Assembly: GCF_029637485.1 (NCBI RefSeq)
Contig: NZ_CP069128.1
Location: 1 to 64,000 of the forward strand
DNA length: 64,000 nt
Reading direction: 5' to 3'
Source: Sphingomonas sp. LHG3406-1
GTDB taxonomy: Bacteria > Pseudomonadota > Alphaproteobacteria > Sphingomonadales > Sphingomonadaceae
The notes beneath the pieces were generated by a model that worked only from the letters and a program-made list of their open reading frames with translations, made no database searches and was not told the DNA's origin. Position 1 is the stretch's first letter. Each line of letters opens with the position of its first letter. Made by a program: the position numbers and the translations under genes. This document shows positions 1 to 8,257 of the stretch, piece after piece.

Positions 1-75
1 GAAGCGGTCGCCGACGCCCTGATGCGACGGTGCGAGCGCCGCGCTGGCCCCTCCACCACTCAGCCTGAAGGCTGA
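1..75 (+). other. Possible 3' end of a gene running in from the left
   Basis: Reading frame 1 is open from the left edge (EAVADALMRRCERR...) and stops at TGA 73-75. Codon use in the first 45 bases looks coding. The last ten or so codons (AGPSTTQPEG) come from the inverted repeat that begins at 46, so the repeat may have supplied a new C-terminus. Only 24 codons are visible and no family can be assigned; it may be chance. Confidence 0.25.
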
Positions 76-110
76 GCGGTCCCCCTCCCCATTGCTGCGC
101 AACGGGGAGG
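46..110 (-). repeat. Sphingomonad-type inverted repeat, one arm (copy R1)
   Basis: Read on the minus strand it gives CCTCCCCGTT...AATGGGGAGGGGGACCGC...GTGGTGGAGGGGCC. The same order of blocks occurs at 34486-34622 and, degraded, at 41307-41348. It contains two nested hairpins: CCTCCCC/GGGGAGG, and a GCTCAGCCT/AGGCTGAG-type stem. It lies between the left-edge frame and the SCO gene. It has no coding content of its own. Confidence 0.7.
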
Positions 111-204
111 TTCTGCGAATGTCCGCTTCCCACCCAAAGCAGACATTCAGACACGCTTGAGCAATCCGGTCTCCGGAGCAGGTCGCGTACGAAAAGAACG
201 ACTC

Positions 205-852
205 TTAAGCGCTAATCCGCCGCAGCTTGTCGAGCGCCGGCTGGTCGCCCTCCTCCTGCGCGATGGTCGCGACGAACTTGCCGTCGCGGCCGAACAGCAG
301 GACATGGCTGCCATGGTCGACCGTATAGCCGTCTGGGGCCTGGGCATCGTCCACCCGTCGCTGGTAGATGGCATGGCTCTTCGCCACTGCGGCGACCTTG
401 GCCTCCGAGCCCGTCAGGCCGATGATCGGGGTCCCGAACAGGCCGACATACTCCTTCACCACCGCCGGCGTGTCGCGCTCGGGATCAACCGAGACGAAGA
501 CGATGTCGAACGCCTGGTCGCCCTTGCCGAGTTCCTTGCGCAGCTTCGCCAGGCGGCCGAGCGTATTCGGACAGACGTCCGGGCAGTTGGTGAAGCCGAA
601 GAACATCGCATAGGGCCGGCCCTTCAGCGCCTGCGCGCTCGAGAAAGGCTTGCCGTCGGCGCCCGTCAGCGTGAACGGTCCGCCAAGGGTGAAGCCCGGC
701 ATGCCCGGGTCCGCCCGGCTCGTTGTCGTCGGATCGGCAGGCCGCAGCAGCAGGATGGCGAACACCGCCACTGCCACCAGCACCAGCCCCCAGAGGATCA
801 GCCGCACAATCTTCAGCCCCTTGGGCGCGGCAGCCGCCTCAGTGTCCATCAT
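205..852 (-). CDS. SCO1/SenC family copper-binding protein
   Basis: 215 residues. An N-terminal membrane anchor (about residues 13-38) is followed by a thioredoxin-fold SCO domain. The copper/redox motif is CPDVC (Cys90, Cys94), and the conserved downstream His lies in YTVDHGSH (His180). SCO proteins deliver copper to, or reduce, the CuA site of cytochrome c oxidase on the periplasmic side of the membrane. Two ATGs lie at the start (852 and 849). The gene overlaps the end of the upstream PCuAC gene by 14 bases, so the two are probably co-transcribed as a copper-insertion pair. No oxidase genes are in the window. Confidence 0.92.
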   Translation of the reverse strand: MMDTEAAAAPKGLKIVRLILWGLVLVAVAVFAILLLRPADPTTTSRADPGMPGFTLGGPFTLTGADGKPFSSAQALKGRPYAMFFGFTNCPDVCPNTLGRLAKLRKELGKGDQAFDIVFVSVDPERDTPAVVKEYVGLFGTPIIGLTGSEAKVAAVAKSHAIYQRRVDDAQAPDGYTVDHGSHVLLFGRDGKFVATIAQEEGDQPALDKLRRISA

Positions 853-1288
853 GCCCCCCGGCCGGTCCGCTTGACCCCGGCGCCATCACCGGCAGGCTGA
901 CCTTTACCGCGCCCGCCTTCTCAAAGCGCAAGGTCAGCGGCAGCCTGGCGCCGACCTTGAGCGGTGCCTTCAACCCCATCAGCATGACGTGCAGCCCGCC
1001 CGGCTTCATCGTGATCATGCCATTGGGAGCGACGGCCAGCGGGCCGGCCGCCCGCATCCGCATCACGCCGCCGACATTCCGGCTATCGTGGATCGACACG
1101 CGCGCCGCTGCCGGGCTGCTCGCCGCGATTAGCCGGTCGGCACCGCGGCCGCCATTATGAACGCTGACATAGGCCGCGCTGCTGGTGGCACCCGCGCGGG
1201 CCCAGCCGCTGACGTGGATGTCCGGGGCCTTGGCCGTGGCCGGGGCGGCAAGGACGAGCGCGGCACCCGCGACGTGACGAAGTTTCAT
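839..1288 (-). CDS. Copper chaperone PCu(A)C family protein
   Basis: 149 residues from ATG 1288, chosen because it starts a typical signal peptide (MKLRHVAGAALVLAAPATA). The longer in-frame extension to 1354 has no signal-like sequence. The copper ligands of the family are visible: His67, Met76/78, and the HVM triplet His100/Met102 after MITMKPGGL. The C-terminus is His-rich (GGHDGH). These are periplasmic Cu(I) chaperones that load cytochrome oxidase, usually with SCO, which is the overlapping downstream gene here. Confidence 0.92.
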   Translation of the reverse strand: MKLRHVAGAALVLAAPATAKAPDIHVSGWARAGATSSAAYVSVHNGGRGADRLIAASSPAAARVSIHDSRNVGGVMRMRAAGPLAVAPNGMITMKPGGLHVMLMGLKAPLKVGARLPLTLRFEKAGAVKVSLPVMAPGSSGPAGGHDGH

Positions 1289-1484
1289 GGCCGCGCATCT
1301 AGGGTTGGGGCGCACGGCTTGCAATGTAGGACAAAGGCTGTTGAAATGAACCAATGCGGTTCGCGCGACTTCTTTCCACTGTCATCGCGGACGCGATCCG
1401 GGATACCGCTTCTTCTTTCTTCCAGAAGGACACAGCTCCAAATTATACCCCCGCCACCGGTGACCTTTGTGACCTTTGTGACCC

Positions 1485-1808
1485 TCAATCCTCCGGTGCG
1501 ACGGTCACAGCGATTCCGTCCAGCGCGGGGCCGAACGGGATCTGGCAGGAAAGGCGGCTGTTCGCCTCCCGAGCGCCGCTGGTCGCCAGCAGATCGTCCT
1601 CGTCCTCGCTGAGCGGCGGAAGCGCGGACGCCCATTCCTCGTCGACATAGACATGGCAGGTCGCGCACGAACAGCAGCCGCCGCACAGGGCCAGGATTTC
1701 CTCGATCCCGCCAGCGCGAAGGGTCTCCATCAGCGAGCGGCCTTCCTGCCCCTGGATGGCGCGGGCATGTCCGTCTCGGGTCGTCACGTTGATGATCAAG
1801 TCGGTCAC
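1485..1808 (-). CDS. 2Fe-2S ferredoxin (adrenodoxin/putidaredoxin type)
   Basis: 107 residues from GTG 1808. The start was chosen because the ferredoxin fold begins at TDLIINVTTRDG and because GTG overlaps the upstream reductase stop as GTGA. Cluster ligands are Cys42, Cys48, Cys51 (C-x5-C-x2-C) and Cys88 (LSCQI). Two extra cysteines, Cys45 and Cys46, sit inside the cluster loop. It is likely the electron carrier for the adjacent FAD reductase. In characterised relatives the end partner is a cytochrome P450 or ring hydroxylase, and none is present here. Confidence 0.92.
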   Translation of the reverse strand: MTDLIINVTTRDGHARAIQGQEGRSLMETLRAGGIEEILALCGGCCSCATCHVYVDEEWASALPPLSEDEDDLLATSGAREANSRLSCQIPFGPALDGIAVTVAPED

Positions 1809-2959
1809 TCCACCAGGCTCTTCAGCGGCACGTCGGGATCGGTCAGGCGGGCAGCGTCGACAACGCCCCCTCGCTCGATCAGCGCCCGTCCCTGCACATA
1901 GTCGCGCACCATGTTCACGCAATCGATGGCGATCAGCCTGCCTCTTCGGCGGTACAGCACGCTGAACCGCCCTGACCCCGGTTCGCCGCGCACCAGTTCC
2001 TCGTCATGGTCGTGACTGAGCCCGACCGTCTGCAGCTTCAGGTCATACTGGTTGGACCAGAACCACGGCATGGCGGCATAGGGCTTCGGCTCTCCGGCAA
2101 TCGCCTTCGCCACACTCGCTGCCTGGTCATTGGCATGCTGCACCGACTCGATCCGGATCGGCCGCTCCGGCACGAACCGGTTCCAGTGCAGCGCCACATC
2201 GCCGGCCGCCCAGATATTCGGCAGGCTCGTCCGCCCGCACTCGTCGACCAGCACCCCGTCGCCGCCCTCGGCCCCGGCGGCCAGCAGCGGCCCCGCTTCG
2301 GGATCAATCCCGATCCCGGCCACCACCAGGTCGAATTCCGCCGCGTTCGGCGCCTCGGCACCGAGCCGCACCTCGACACCCTGCCGCCGATGCTCGGCAA
2401 CCAGGAAGTCCGACAGCGCCTTGCCCGAACAGCGCGCCAGCAGCCGCGGCTCGCGCTCGTGCAGCACGACCTCCTTGCCGAGCTTGGCCGTGGCCGCCGC
2501 TGCCTCGAGCCCGATCCACCCGCCGCCGATCACCAGCACCCGGTGCGCCGTCTCCAGCCCCGCCTTCAGCGCATCCACATCGGCGAGCGTCCGGATCGCA
2601 TGCGCCCCCGGCACCCGCCGCGCACGGCCGCCGGCCGTCCAGACCAGTTCGCCATACGAGAAGGTCCGACCCGAGACGCAGGTCGCCGTTCGAGCGGCTG
2701 GGTCAACAGCCTCGACCCGCTCGCCTTGATTCAGCGTCACCGCCTTCTCGGCCCAGAGGGCGGCGGGGCGGAAGCGGAAGTCCTCCCGCCCCCTGGTCCC
2801 GGTCAGATATTCCTTGCTGAGCGGCGGCCGCTCGTAGGGCAGTTCGGTCTCCTCGCCGAGCAGCCCAATGCTTCCGGTGAAGCCCGCCTGGCGGAGGTGA
2901 AGCGCAGCCGAGACCCCCGCATGGCCGGTCCCGATTATGAGGACGTCGAACCGGCTCAG
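1805..2959 (-). CDS. FAD-dependent ferredoxin reductase (putidaredoxin-reductase type), apparent CTG start
   Basis: About 384 residues. The FAD Rossmann motif GTGHAG is at residues 10-15. A second NAD(P) motif, GGGWIGLEAAAATAKLG, lies mid-protein, and NIWAAGDVA is the C-terminal FAD-contact motif. The domain begins immediately after the thiolase stop, where no ATG, GTG or TTG is available. CTG at 2959 overlaps the thiolase stop as CTGA. The nearest ordinary alternative is a GTG about 19 codons upstream inside the thiolase gene. It forms an operon with thiolase upstream and ferredoxin downstream (GTGA overlap). Function is confident; the start is not. Confidence 0.88.
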   Translation of the reverse strand: MSRFDVLIIGTGHAGVSAALHLRQAGFTGSIGLLGEETELPYERPPLSKEYLTGTRGREDFRFRPAALWAEKAVTLNQGERVEAVDPAARTATCVSGRTFSYGELVWTAGGRARRVPGAHAIRTLADVDALKAGLETAHRVLVIGGGWIGLEAAAATAKLGKEVVLHEREPRLLARCSGKALSDFLVAEHRRQGVEVRLGAEAPNAAEFDLVVAGIGIDPEAGPLLAAGAEGGDGVLVDECGRTSLPNIWAAGDVALHWNRFVPERPIRIESVQHANDQAASVAKAIAGEPKPYAAMPWFWSNQYDLKLQTVGLSHDHDEELVRGEPGSGRFSVLYRRRGRLIAIDCVNMVRDYVQGRALIERGGVVDAARLTDPDVPLKSLVE

Positions 2960-4134
2960 TGGAGCGCCTCGATGATCGTCACATTGGCGATCCCGCCGCC
3001 CTCGCACATGGTCTGGAGCCCGAAGCGCTTGCCGCGCTTGCGCAGAGCGTGGACGAGGGTGGTCATGAGCTTGGTGCCGCTGGCGCCGAGCGGATGGCCG
3101 AGGCTGATCGCCCCACCATTGACGTTCAGCCGCTCCGGATCTCCGCCGATCTCGTGCAGCCATGCCAGCGGAACCGGGGCAAAGGCCTCGTTCACCTCGT
3201 ACAGATCGATATCCTCGATCCGCCGCCCAGACCGCTCCAGCGCCCGCCGGGTGGCGGGGATCGGCTCCATCAGCATGATGACCGGATCGCCGCCGGTGAC
3301 GGTCAGATGGTCGATCCGCGCCAGCGGCGTCAGGCCATGTTCCTTCAGCGCCCGCTCGCTGACCACCATCACGCCCGACGCGCCGTCGCAGATCTGGCTG
3401 GCGTTGCCGGCGGTGATCACGCCATCAGGCTTGAGGGTCTTGAGGCTGCCGAGCCCCTCCATCGAGGCATCGAAGCGGATGCCCTCGTCGCGCGCGTGGC
3501 TGTGCTCGTTCCCGTCCGCATCGACGATGGTAAGCGGCACGATCTCAGCCTCGAAGTCGCCCCGCTCGGTCGCCGCCGCCCCCCGCCGATGGCTCTCGAG
3601 TGCGAAGGCGTCCAGCTCCTCGCGGCTCATCTGATAGTTGCGCGCGATCATCTCGGCACCGGTGAACTGGCTGAACTCGGTGACGCCGTAGCGATCCTTG
3701 ATCGACTGCGGCCACGGCCCGGTACCGATCCCCGCCTGCATCGGCAGCATCACCGCAAGGCCCATCGGCACCCGCGTCATGCTCTCGACCCCGCAGGCGA
3801 TGACCACGTCCTGGGTCCCGCTCATCACCGCTTGAGCTGCGAAATGAACCGACTGCTGCGAGGAGCCGCACTGCCGGTCGATGGACACCGCCGGAACACT
3901 GTCCGGCAGGCTCGAGGCCATCACCATGTTGCGGCCGATGTGGAAGCTTTGTTCTCCGACCTGCCCGACACAGCCGGCGATGACATCGTCGACCGCCTTG
4001 GGGTCGATGCCGGAGCGCTCGACCAGCGAGTCCAGCACCTTGGCGCCAAGGTCCGCCGGGTGCCAGTCCTTTAGCGAGCCGCCCTTCTTCCCTCCGGCGG
4101 TGCGGGCAGCGGCGACGATATAGGCTTCGGGCAT
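2956..4134 (-). CDS. Acetyl-CoA acetyltransferase / 3-ketoacyl-CoA thiolase
   Basis: 392 residues, the usual thiolase length. The nucleophile is Cys89 in DRQCGSSQQ. The catalytic His lies in GGAISLGHPLGASG and the second Cys in TMCEGGG. The DRQCGSSQQ style and the VDDVIAGCV segment resemble the FadA5/FadA6 branch, which acts on steroid or other bulky acyl-CoAs; that substrate hint is inference. It is the first gene of a minus-strand operon with ferredoxin reductase and ferredoxin. The 186 bp upstream is shared with the divergent Nfu gene and should hold both promoters. Confidence 0.93.
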   Translation of the reverse strand: MPEAYIVAAARTAGGKKGGSLKDWHPADLGAKVLDSLVERSGIDPKAVDDVIAGCVGQVGEQSFHIGRNMVMASSLPDSVPAVSIDRQCGSSQQSVHFAAQAVMSGTQDVVIACGVESMTRVPMGLAVMLPMQAGIGTGPWPQSIKDRYGVTEFSQFTGAEMIARNYQMSREELDAFALESHRRGAAATERGDFEAEIVPLTIVDADGNEHSHARDEGIRFDASMEGLGSLKTLKPDGVITAGNASQICDGASGVMVVSERALKEHGLTPLARIDHLTVTGGDPVIMLMEPIPATRRALERSGRRIEDIDLYEVNEAFAPVPLAWLHEIGGDPERLNVNGGAISLGHPLGASGTKLMTTLVHALRKRGKRFGLQTMCEGGGIANVTIIEALH

Positions 4135-4320
4135 CTGCGACCTCGTCCGACAAGTTTTCCCAGCACTAGCCAGGTTCTCCGTTCGGGCAAAAGCGTTATT
4201 CGTGTCTCACCTGGATCGACAAAGGCCCGTTCGGGACAGCGGACCGGCAGGCTGGCGTCCGGCACGCTCCAGATAGAACGCGGCCGGACACGCGTTGCAA
4301 AGTCCTGCTGCCGAAGCCAC

Positions 4321-4908
4321 ATGGACGCCATGCTGATCACGACCGAGCGCACGCCCAATCCTTCGACCCGCAAGTTCCTGCCGGGCCAGACCGTCATGGA
4401 AGCGGGCAGCCGCGACTTTCCCGATGCGGAAAGCGCAAATGCTTCGCCGCTCGCCTCGGCGCTGTTCGACACCGGCGAAGTGGAGGGCGTCTTCTTCGGC
4501 CGTGACTTCGTCTCGGTCACTGCCAATCCGGACGTCGATTGGGCTGGGCTGGAGATCGACGTCGTCCAGATCCTGCTCGATCATTTCGTTTCGGGTGCAC
4601 CGCTGTTCGTTCCGGGTTCGGCCGCGGGAATTCTCGTCGATGGCGACGATGGGCAAAGCTTTGACGAAGATCCCGCCGATGCCGAGATCGTCGCGCAGAT
4701 CAGGGAGCTGCTCGAGACCCGGGTCCGTCCGGCGGTCGCGCAGGACGGAGGTGACATCGTCTATCGCGGTTATCGCGATGGCACGCTCTACCTTGCCATG
4801 CAGGGCGCCTGTGCCGGCTGCCCGAGTTCGGCCGTGACCCTCAAGCGCGGGGTAGAGAATCTCATCCGGCATTATGTGCCGGAGGTGGAAACGGTCGAAG
4901 CAGTCTAG
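4321..4908 (+). CDS. NifU/Nfu-family iron-sulfur cluster scaffold protein
   Basis: 195 residues. An N-terminal Nfu_N domain (TERTPNPSTRKFLPG, about 7-95) is followed by an acidic linker. The C-terminal NifU-like domain holds the cluster motif CAGCPSS (Cys164, Cys167). This two-domain form is the NFU1-like carrier that passes Fe-S clusters to target proteins. ATG 4330 is an equally good start; neither has a strong ribosome-binding site. It is divergent from the thiolase operon. Confidence 0.92.
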   Translation: MDAMLITTERTPNPSTRKFLPGQTVMEAGSRDFPDAESANASPLASALFDTGEVEGVFFGRDFVSVTANPDVDWAGLEIDVVQILLDHFVSGAPLFVPGSAAGILVDGDDGQSFDEDPADAEIVAQIRELLETRVRPAVAQDGGDIVYRGYRDGTLYLAMQGACAGCPSSAVTLKRGVENLIRHYVPEVETVEAV

Positions 4909-4916
4909 CTACGGTC

Positions 4917-4936
4917 GCAACGCCGCACGGCGCTGC
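4917..4936. terminator. Weak hairpin between convergent genes
   Basis: GCAACGCCG-CA-CGGCGCTGC can form a 9-bp stem with one mismatch between the Nfu gene and the convergent hydrolase gene. It is followed by only two T residues on the plus strand, so it is at best a weak bidirectional terminator. Confidence 0.3.
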
Positions 4937-4938
4937 GT

Positions 4939-5874
4939 TCACATCGCTTCGGCAGACTTTCGCACCCATGCCGCCGTTTCCAGCGGCTGCGTGTAGGGCA
5001 GCATGTGCCCCCCTTCTACCAGGGTCAGTCTCGCTCCCGGTATCTCGCTCGCCGTCTTCTCGCCATGCTCACGCCAGTCGAGCAGATTGTCGCCGCGACC
5101 GTAGAGGATGGCGGTCGGGATCTTCATGCCGGGATAGCGCGCGACCATCTCGTCCGCGTCGCTCCGCGCAAGCTGGAGGTCGCCGCAGGCCGCCTCGATG
5201 TTGCCCGGTCGAAGCGCCAGCGCGCCGCCGCCCGCCGTCAGATAGTCGGTCGGTACCGGCTCGGGCCTGAACACCTGCTCCAGCACCTTGTCCTGCGCAG
5301 CCTGCCCGAGCGGCACCGCAATCGTGCGCGAGACGAGGCCCGCCAGAGGCAGCGGCACCATCAGTCCGCGGAACACCTCCGGCACATTGTGCACCGGTCG
5401 GGTCGCCGGAGCGACCAGTGCGAGGCCGCCGACCTTGTCGGGGTAGCGTTCCGCCACCTGAAGGCTGAGCGCCCCGCCAAGCGAGTGGCCGACCAAGATG
5501 GGTTTCTCGAGCCCAAGGACATCGATCAGCGCTGCAATTGCCTCCGCTTGGTCGGTCAGGTGCTGGGAGCCGCTGGCGAGGCGAGGGGAGTAGCCGGAGC
5601 CCGGCCGATCGACCCGGATCACCCGGAAGTCGCGGGCGAGATCGTCGACCATGGCCTGCGCAAAGCTTCGCAATTGGGCGCCGAGGCCGTGGATGAGGAG
5701 CAGCGGCCGCCCTTCGCCCTGCTCGGTGACGTGCAGGCGATGGGGCCCGGCCTTCACCAGCCGCCCGTCCATCGGCACCAGTTCTTCCGCCCGGCGCGCG
5801 GCCCTGGCGCTGTACAGGCCTGCGCCAAGCAGCCCTCCGGCCAGCGAAACGCCGGCGATCGCCCAGTTTCTCAT
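4939..5874 (-). CDS. Alpha/beta hydrolase, probably membrane-anchored
   Basis: 311 residues. A hydrophobic N-terminal segment (about 5-22) suggests an anchor or signal. The fold features are LLLIHGLGA (oxyanion region), nucleophile Ser131 in GHSLGG, an acid in ILYGRGDNLLD near 257, and His in EGGHMLPY near 289. Its ATG overlaps the upstream SDR stop as ATGA. In this operon (BVMO, SDR, hydrolase) it would plausibly hydrolyse the ester made by the monooxygenase; substrate unknown. Confidence 0.88.
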   Translation of the reverse strand: MRNWAIAGVSLAGGLLGAGLYSARAARRAEELVPMDGRLVKAGPHRLHVTEQGEGRPLLLIHGLGAQLRSFAQAMVDDLARDFRVIRVDRPGSGYSPRLASGSQHLTDQAEAIAALIDVLGLEKPILVGHSLGGALSLQVAERYPDKVGGLALVAPATRPVHNVPEVFRGLMVPLPLAGLVSRTIAVPLGQAAQDKVLEQVFRPEPVPTDYLTAGGGALALRPGNIEAACGDLQLARSDADEMVARYPGMKIPTAILYGRGDNLLDWREHGEKTASEIPGARLTLVEGGHMLPYTQPLETAAWVRKSAEAM

Positions 5875-6686
5875 GCCATGCTCCGCTTGAGGATATTCCA
5901 GTAGCCGACCGGCGCGAGGCGCTCGATCAGGGCCGCGAACTTCGCATCGCCACCGACCAGAACGCGCGGCTTCTCCCCTTCGATGGCGCGCGCGATGATC
6001 TCGCCGGCCTGCGCCGGATCCATGCGCAGGAACTTCTGGAAGCGCTCCCGCTCGCTCGCCATCAGCATCGCTTCCTCATTGCTGGCGTGACGAGGTGGCC
6101 GCGCATTGCGGGCGATGTCGGTCCTGACCCCGCCGGGATGGACCACCGTGACCCCGACGGTCGAGCCCGCCTCCCCGAGCTCGCGGCGGAGCGACTCCGA
6201 AAAGCCGCGCACCGCGAACTTGGCGGCGGAATAGGCCGTCTGGCCGGGCGGGGCGATGAGGCCGAACAGGCTGGAGATGTTGACGATCCTGCCCACATCG
6301 CTCGCCTTCAGGTGCGGCAGGAAGGCACGGGTGAGGCGCACGACGGCGTGAAAATTGACCTCCATCAGCCAGTCGAAGTCGCTCTCGTCCACCTGCTCGA
6401 AGGTGCCGCCGATGGCGACGCCGGCATTGTTGACGAGGAGGTCGATGCGGCCATGCTCGGCCAACACTGCGTCGGGCAGGGCGAGGCAGGCCGCGCGGTC
6501 GGTGACGTCAAGCTTGTGGCTAGATATCTGGACGCCGGCCGCAAGCGCGGCACTCTCCGCCAGGCCGGCGGCATTGCGGTCGACCAGCGCCAGGGCGCAG
6601 CCGCGACTCGCCAGCGCCACCGCCAGGCCGCGCCCGATGCCGCCGCCCGCGCCGGTGATGACCGCCACGCGGCCGCCAAGCCTCAC
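5871..6686 (-). CDS. Short-chain dehydrogenase/reductase (SDR)
   Basis: 271 residues. The NAD(P) motif TGAGGGIGRG is at about 11-20, with NNAGVAIGG, the catalytic Ser in NISSLFG, and YSAAKFAVRGF (YxxxK). It begins with GTG 6686, overlapping the BVMO stop as GTGA, and ends overlapping the hydrolase start, so all three genes are translationally coupled. It probably oxidises a secondary alcohol to the ketone used by the BVMO (inference). Confidence 0.9.
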   Translation of the reverse strand: MRLGGRVAVITGAGGGIGRGLAVALASRGCALALVDRNAAGLAESAALAAGVQISSHKLDVTDRAACLALPDAVLAEHGRIDLLVNNAGVAIGGTFEQVDESDFDWLMEVNFHAVVRLTRAFLPHLKASDVGRIVNISSLFGLIAPPGQTAYSAAKFAVRGFSESLRRELGEAGSTVGVTVVHPGGVRTDIARNARPPRHASNEEAMLMASERERFQKFLRMDPAQAGEIIARAIEGEKPRVLVGGDAKFAALIERLAPVGYWNILKRSMA

Positions 6687-8173
6687 GCCTCCGCTCCCGT
6701 CAGGCTCGGCGCTGGCGGCGTTCGCTGCGGCGATCCGGAAAAACGCATCACCCCATCTTCAACCTTCCCATATCTGAGCGCGGCAAGGTCGAGCGCATAA
6801 TTCTGGTGGAGCTTCCAAGGCGCCCTGTCGCCCTGTTTGGGGAGGATGTCCCTGGCGCGCTGCACATAGCCCGAATTGAAGTCGATGAACTCGACAGGGC
6901 GCACGTCCGGCTGGACCTCGGGCACGGCGATCGTCCGTCGGCACTTTTCCAGATGGTTGAGCAGACGGCACAGATAATAGGAGGTGAGGTCGGCCTTCAG
7001 CGTCCACGATGCATTGGTGTAGCCGAAGCTGTAGCTGAGGTTGGGCACGCCGCCGAACATCATCCCCTTGTAGGTCATCGTTCCCTGCAGCCGTTGCTCC
7101 GCGCCGTCGATGAAGATCGCGACGTCGTCGAGCAGCTTGAGCTTGAGACCGGTGGCGGCGACGATGACGTCGGCTTCGAGCAGGCGTCCGGACTTCAGCC
7201 TAATGCCTTCCGGCACGAAGCGGTCGACATGGTCGGTGACCACTTCCACCTTGCCCGCGCGGATGCCGGCGAAGAGGTCGGCGTCCGGCACCAGGCAGAG
7301 GCGCTGGTCCCACGGATTATAAGCCGGGTTGAAGTGCGTCTCGATCTCGTAATCGGGTGGGAGCTCCTTCATCAGTCCCTTGCGGATCAGCTTCTTCATC
7401 AGCTCGGGCCGCCGCCGGGCGAGCTGGAAGAAGGCCTGCTGCATCAGCACGTTGCGGGCCCGCACCAAGCTATAGCTGAGCTTCGGCCCGAGCAGGCCGC
7501 GCAGCAGGTTCGCCACTTTGTCGACCGCCGGCCGACTGACCATATAGGTCGGCGAGCGCTGCAGCATGGTGACATGCGCCGCGCCGGCCTTGGCCAGCTC
7601 GGGAACGATGGTGACGGCCGTGGCGCCGCTGCCGATCACGACGAAATTCTTGCCCTTCATATCGAGGCCCTCGGGCCAGAATTGCGCATGAAAGAAGCGC
7701 CCGGCGAAGTTCTCCCGACCGGCAAAGTCGGGCAGATAGGCCTGCTCGTAATCATAATAGCCGGTGCCGAAATGGAGCCAGCGGCAGGAGAGCCGGACCT
7801 CGCCCTGCGGAGTCGTCGCGGTCACCGTCCACCGACCGGTCCGGCTGTCGAATGCCGCCGCCTTGACCCTGCTGTCGAAGCGGATTTTGGGGCGAATGCC
7901 GTACTTGTCCGCAACCTGGTTGACGTAAGCGAGGATGGTTGCGCCGTCGGCGATCGCCTGTGCCTCGGTCCACGGCTCGAAGCTGTAGCCGAGCGTATAC
8001 ATGTCGCTGTCGGAGCGGATGCCGGGATAGCGGAACAGGTCCCAGGTTCCGCCAATCGCGCCGCGCGCCTCGAGGATCGCGTAGCTTCGGCCCGGACAAT
8101 AGGTCTGGAGGTGCCATGCCGTGCCGATGCCGGAAAGACCGGCGCCGACGATCAGTACATCGAGGTCGATCAT
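6683..8173 (-). CDS. Flavin-containing Baeyer-Villiger-type monooxygenase (EthA-like)
   Basis: About 496 residues from ATG 8173, where the family N-terminus (IDLDVLIVGAGLSG) begins; ATG 8197 also fits. The FAD motif GAGLSG is at about 10-15. RYPGIRSDSDMYTLGY is characteristic of the EthA/MymA branch. The Baeyer-Villiger fingerprint FxGxxxHxxxW is FAGRFFHAQFW at 156-166, and the NADPH motif GSGATAV is near 181. The enzyme inserts oxygen beside a ketone to give an ester or lactone. It is first in the operon with SDR and hydrolase. Confidence 0.92.
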   Translation of the reverse strand: MIDLDVLIVGAGLSGIGTAWHLQTYCPGRSYAILEARGAIGGTWDLFRYPGIRSDSDMYTLGYSFEPWTEAQAIADGATILAYVNQVADKYGIRPKIRFDSRVKAAAFDSRTGRWTVTATTPQGEVRLSCRWLHFGTGYYDYEQAYLPDFAGRENFAGRFFHAQFWPEGLDMKGKNFVVIGSGATAVTIVPELAKAGAAHVTMLQRSPTYMVSRPAVDKVANLLRGLLGPKLSYSLVRARNVLMQQAFFQLARRRPELMKKLIRKGLMKELPPDYEIETHFNPAYNPWDQRLCLVPDADLFAGIRAGKVEVVTDHVDRFVPEGIRLKSGRLLEADVIVAATGLKLKLLDDVAIFIDGAEQRLQGTMTYKGMMFGGVPNLSYSFGYTNASWTLKADLTSYYLCRLLNHLEKCRRTIAVPEVQPDVRPVEFIDFNSGYVQRARDILPKQGDRAPWKLHQNYALDLAALRYGKVEDGVMRFSGSPQRTPPAPSLTGAEA

Positions 8174-8257
8174 GGCGGCTGTGCTGACTTGTTCCATGGT
8201 CGGGCGATGCTGCGCGCGGCGGTGATGCACTGACAAGCGTAAAGTCGCCCTGCCGGC

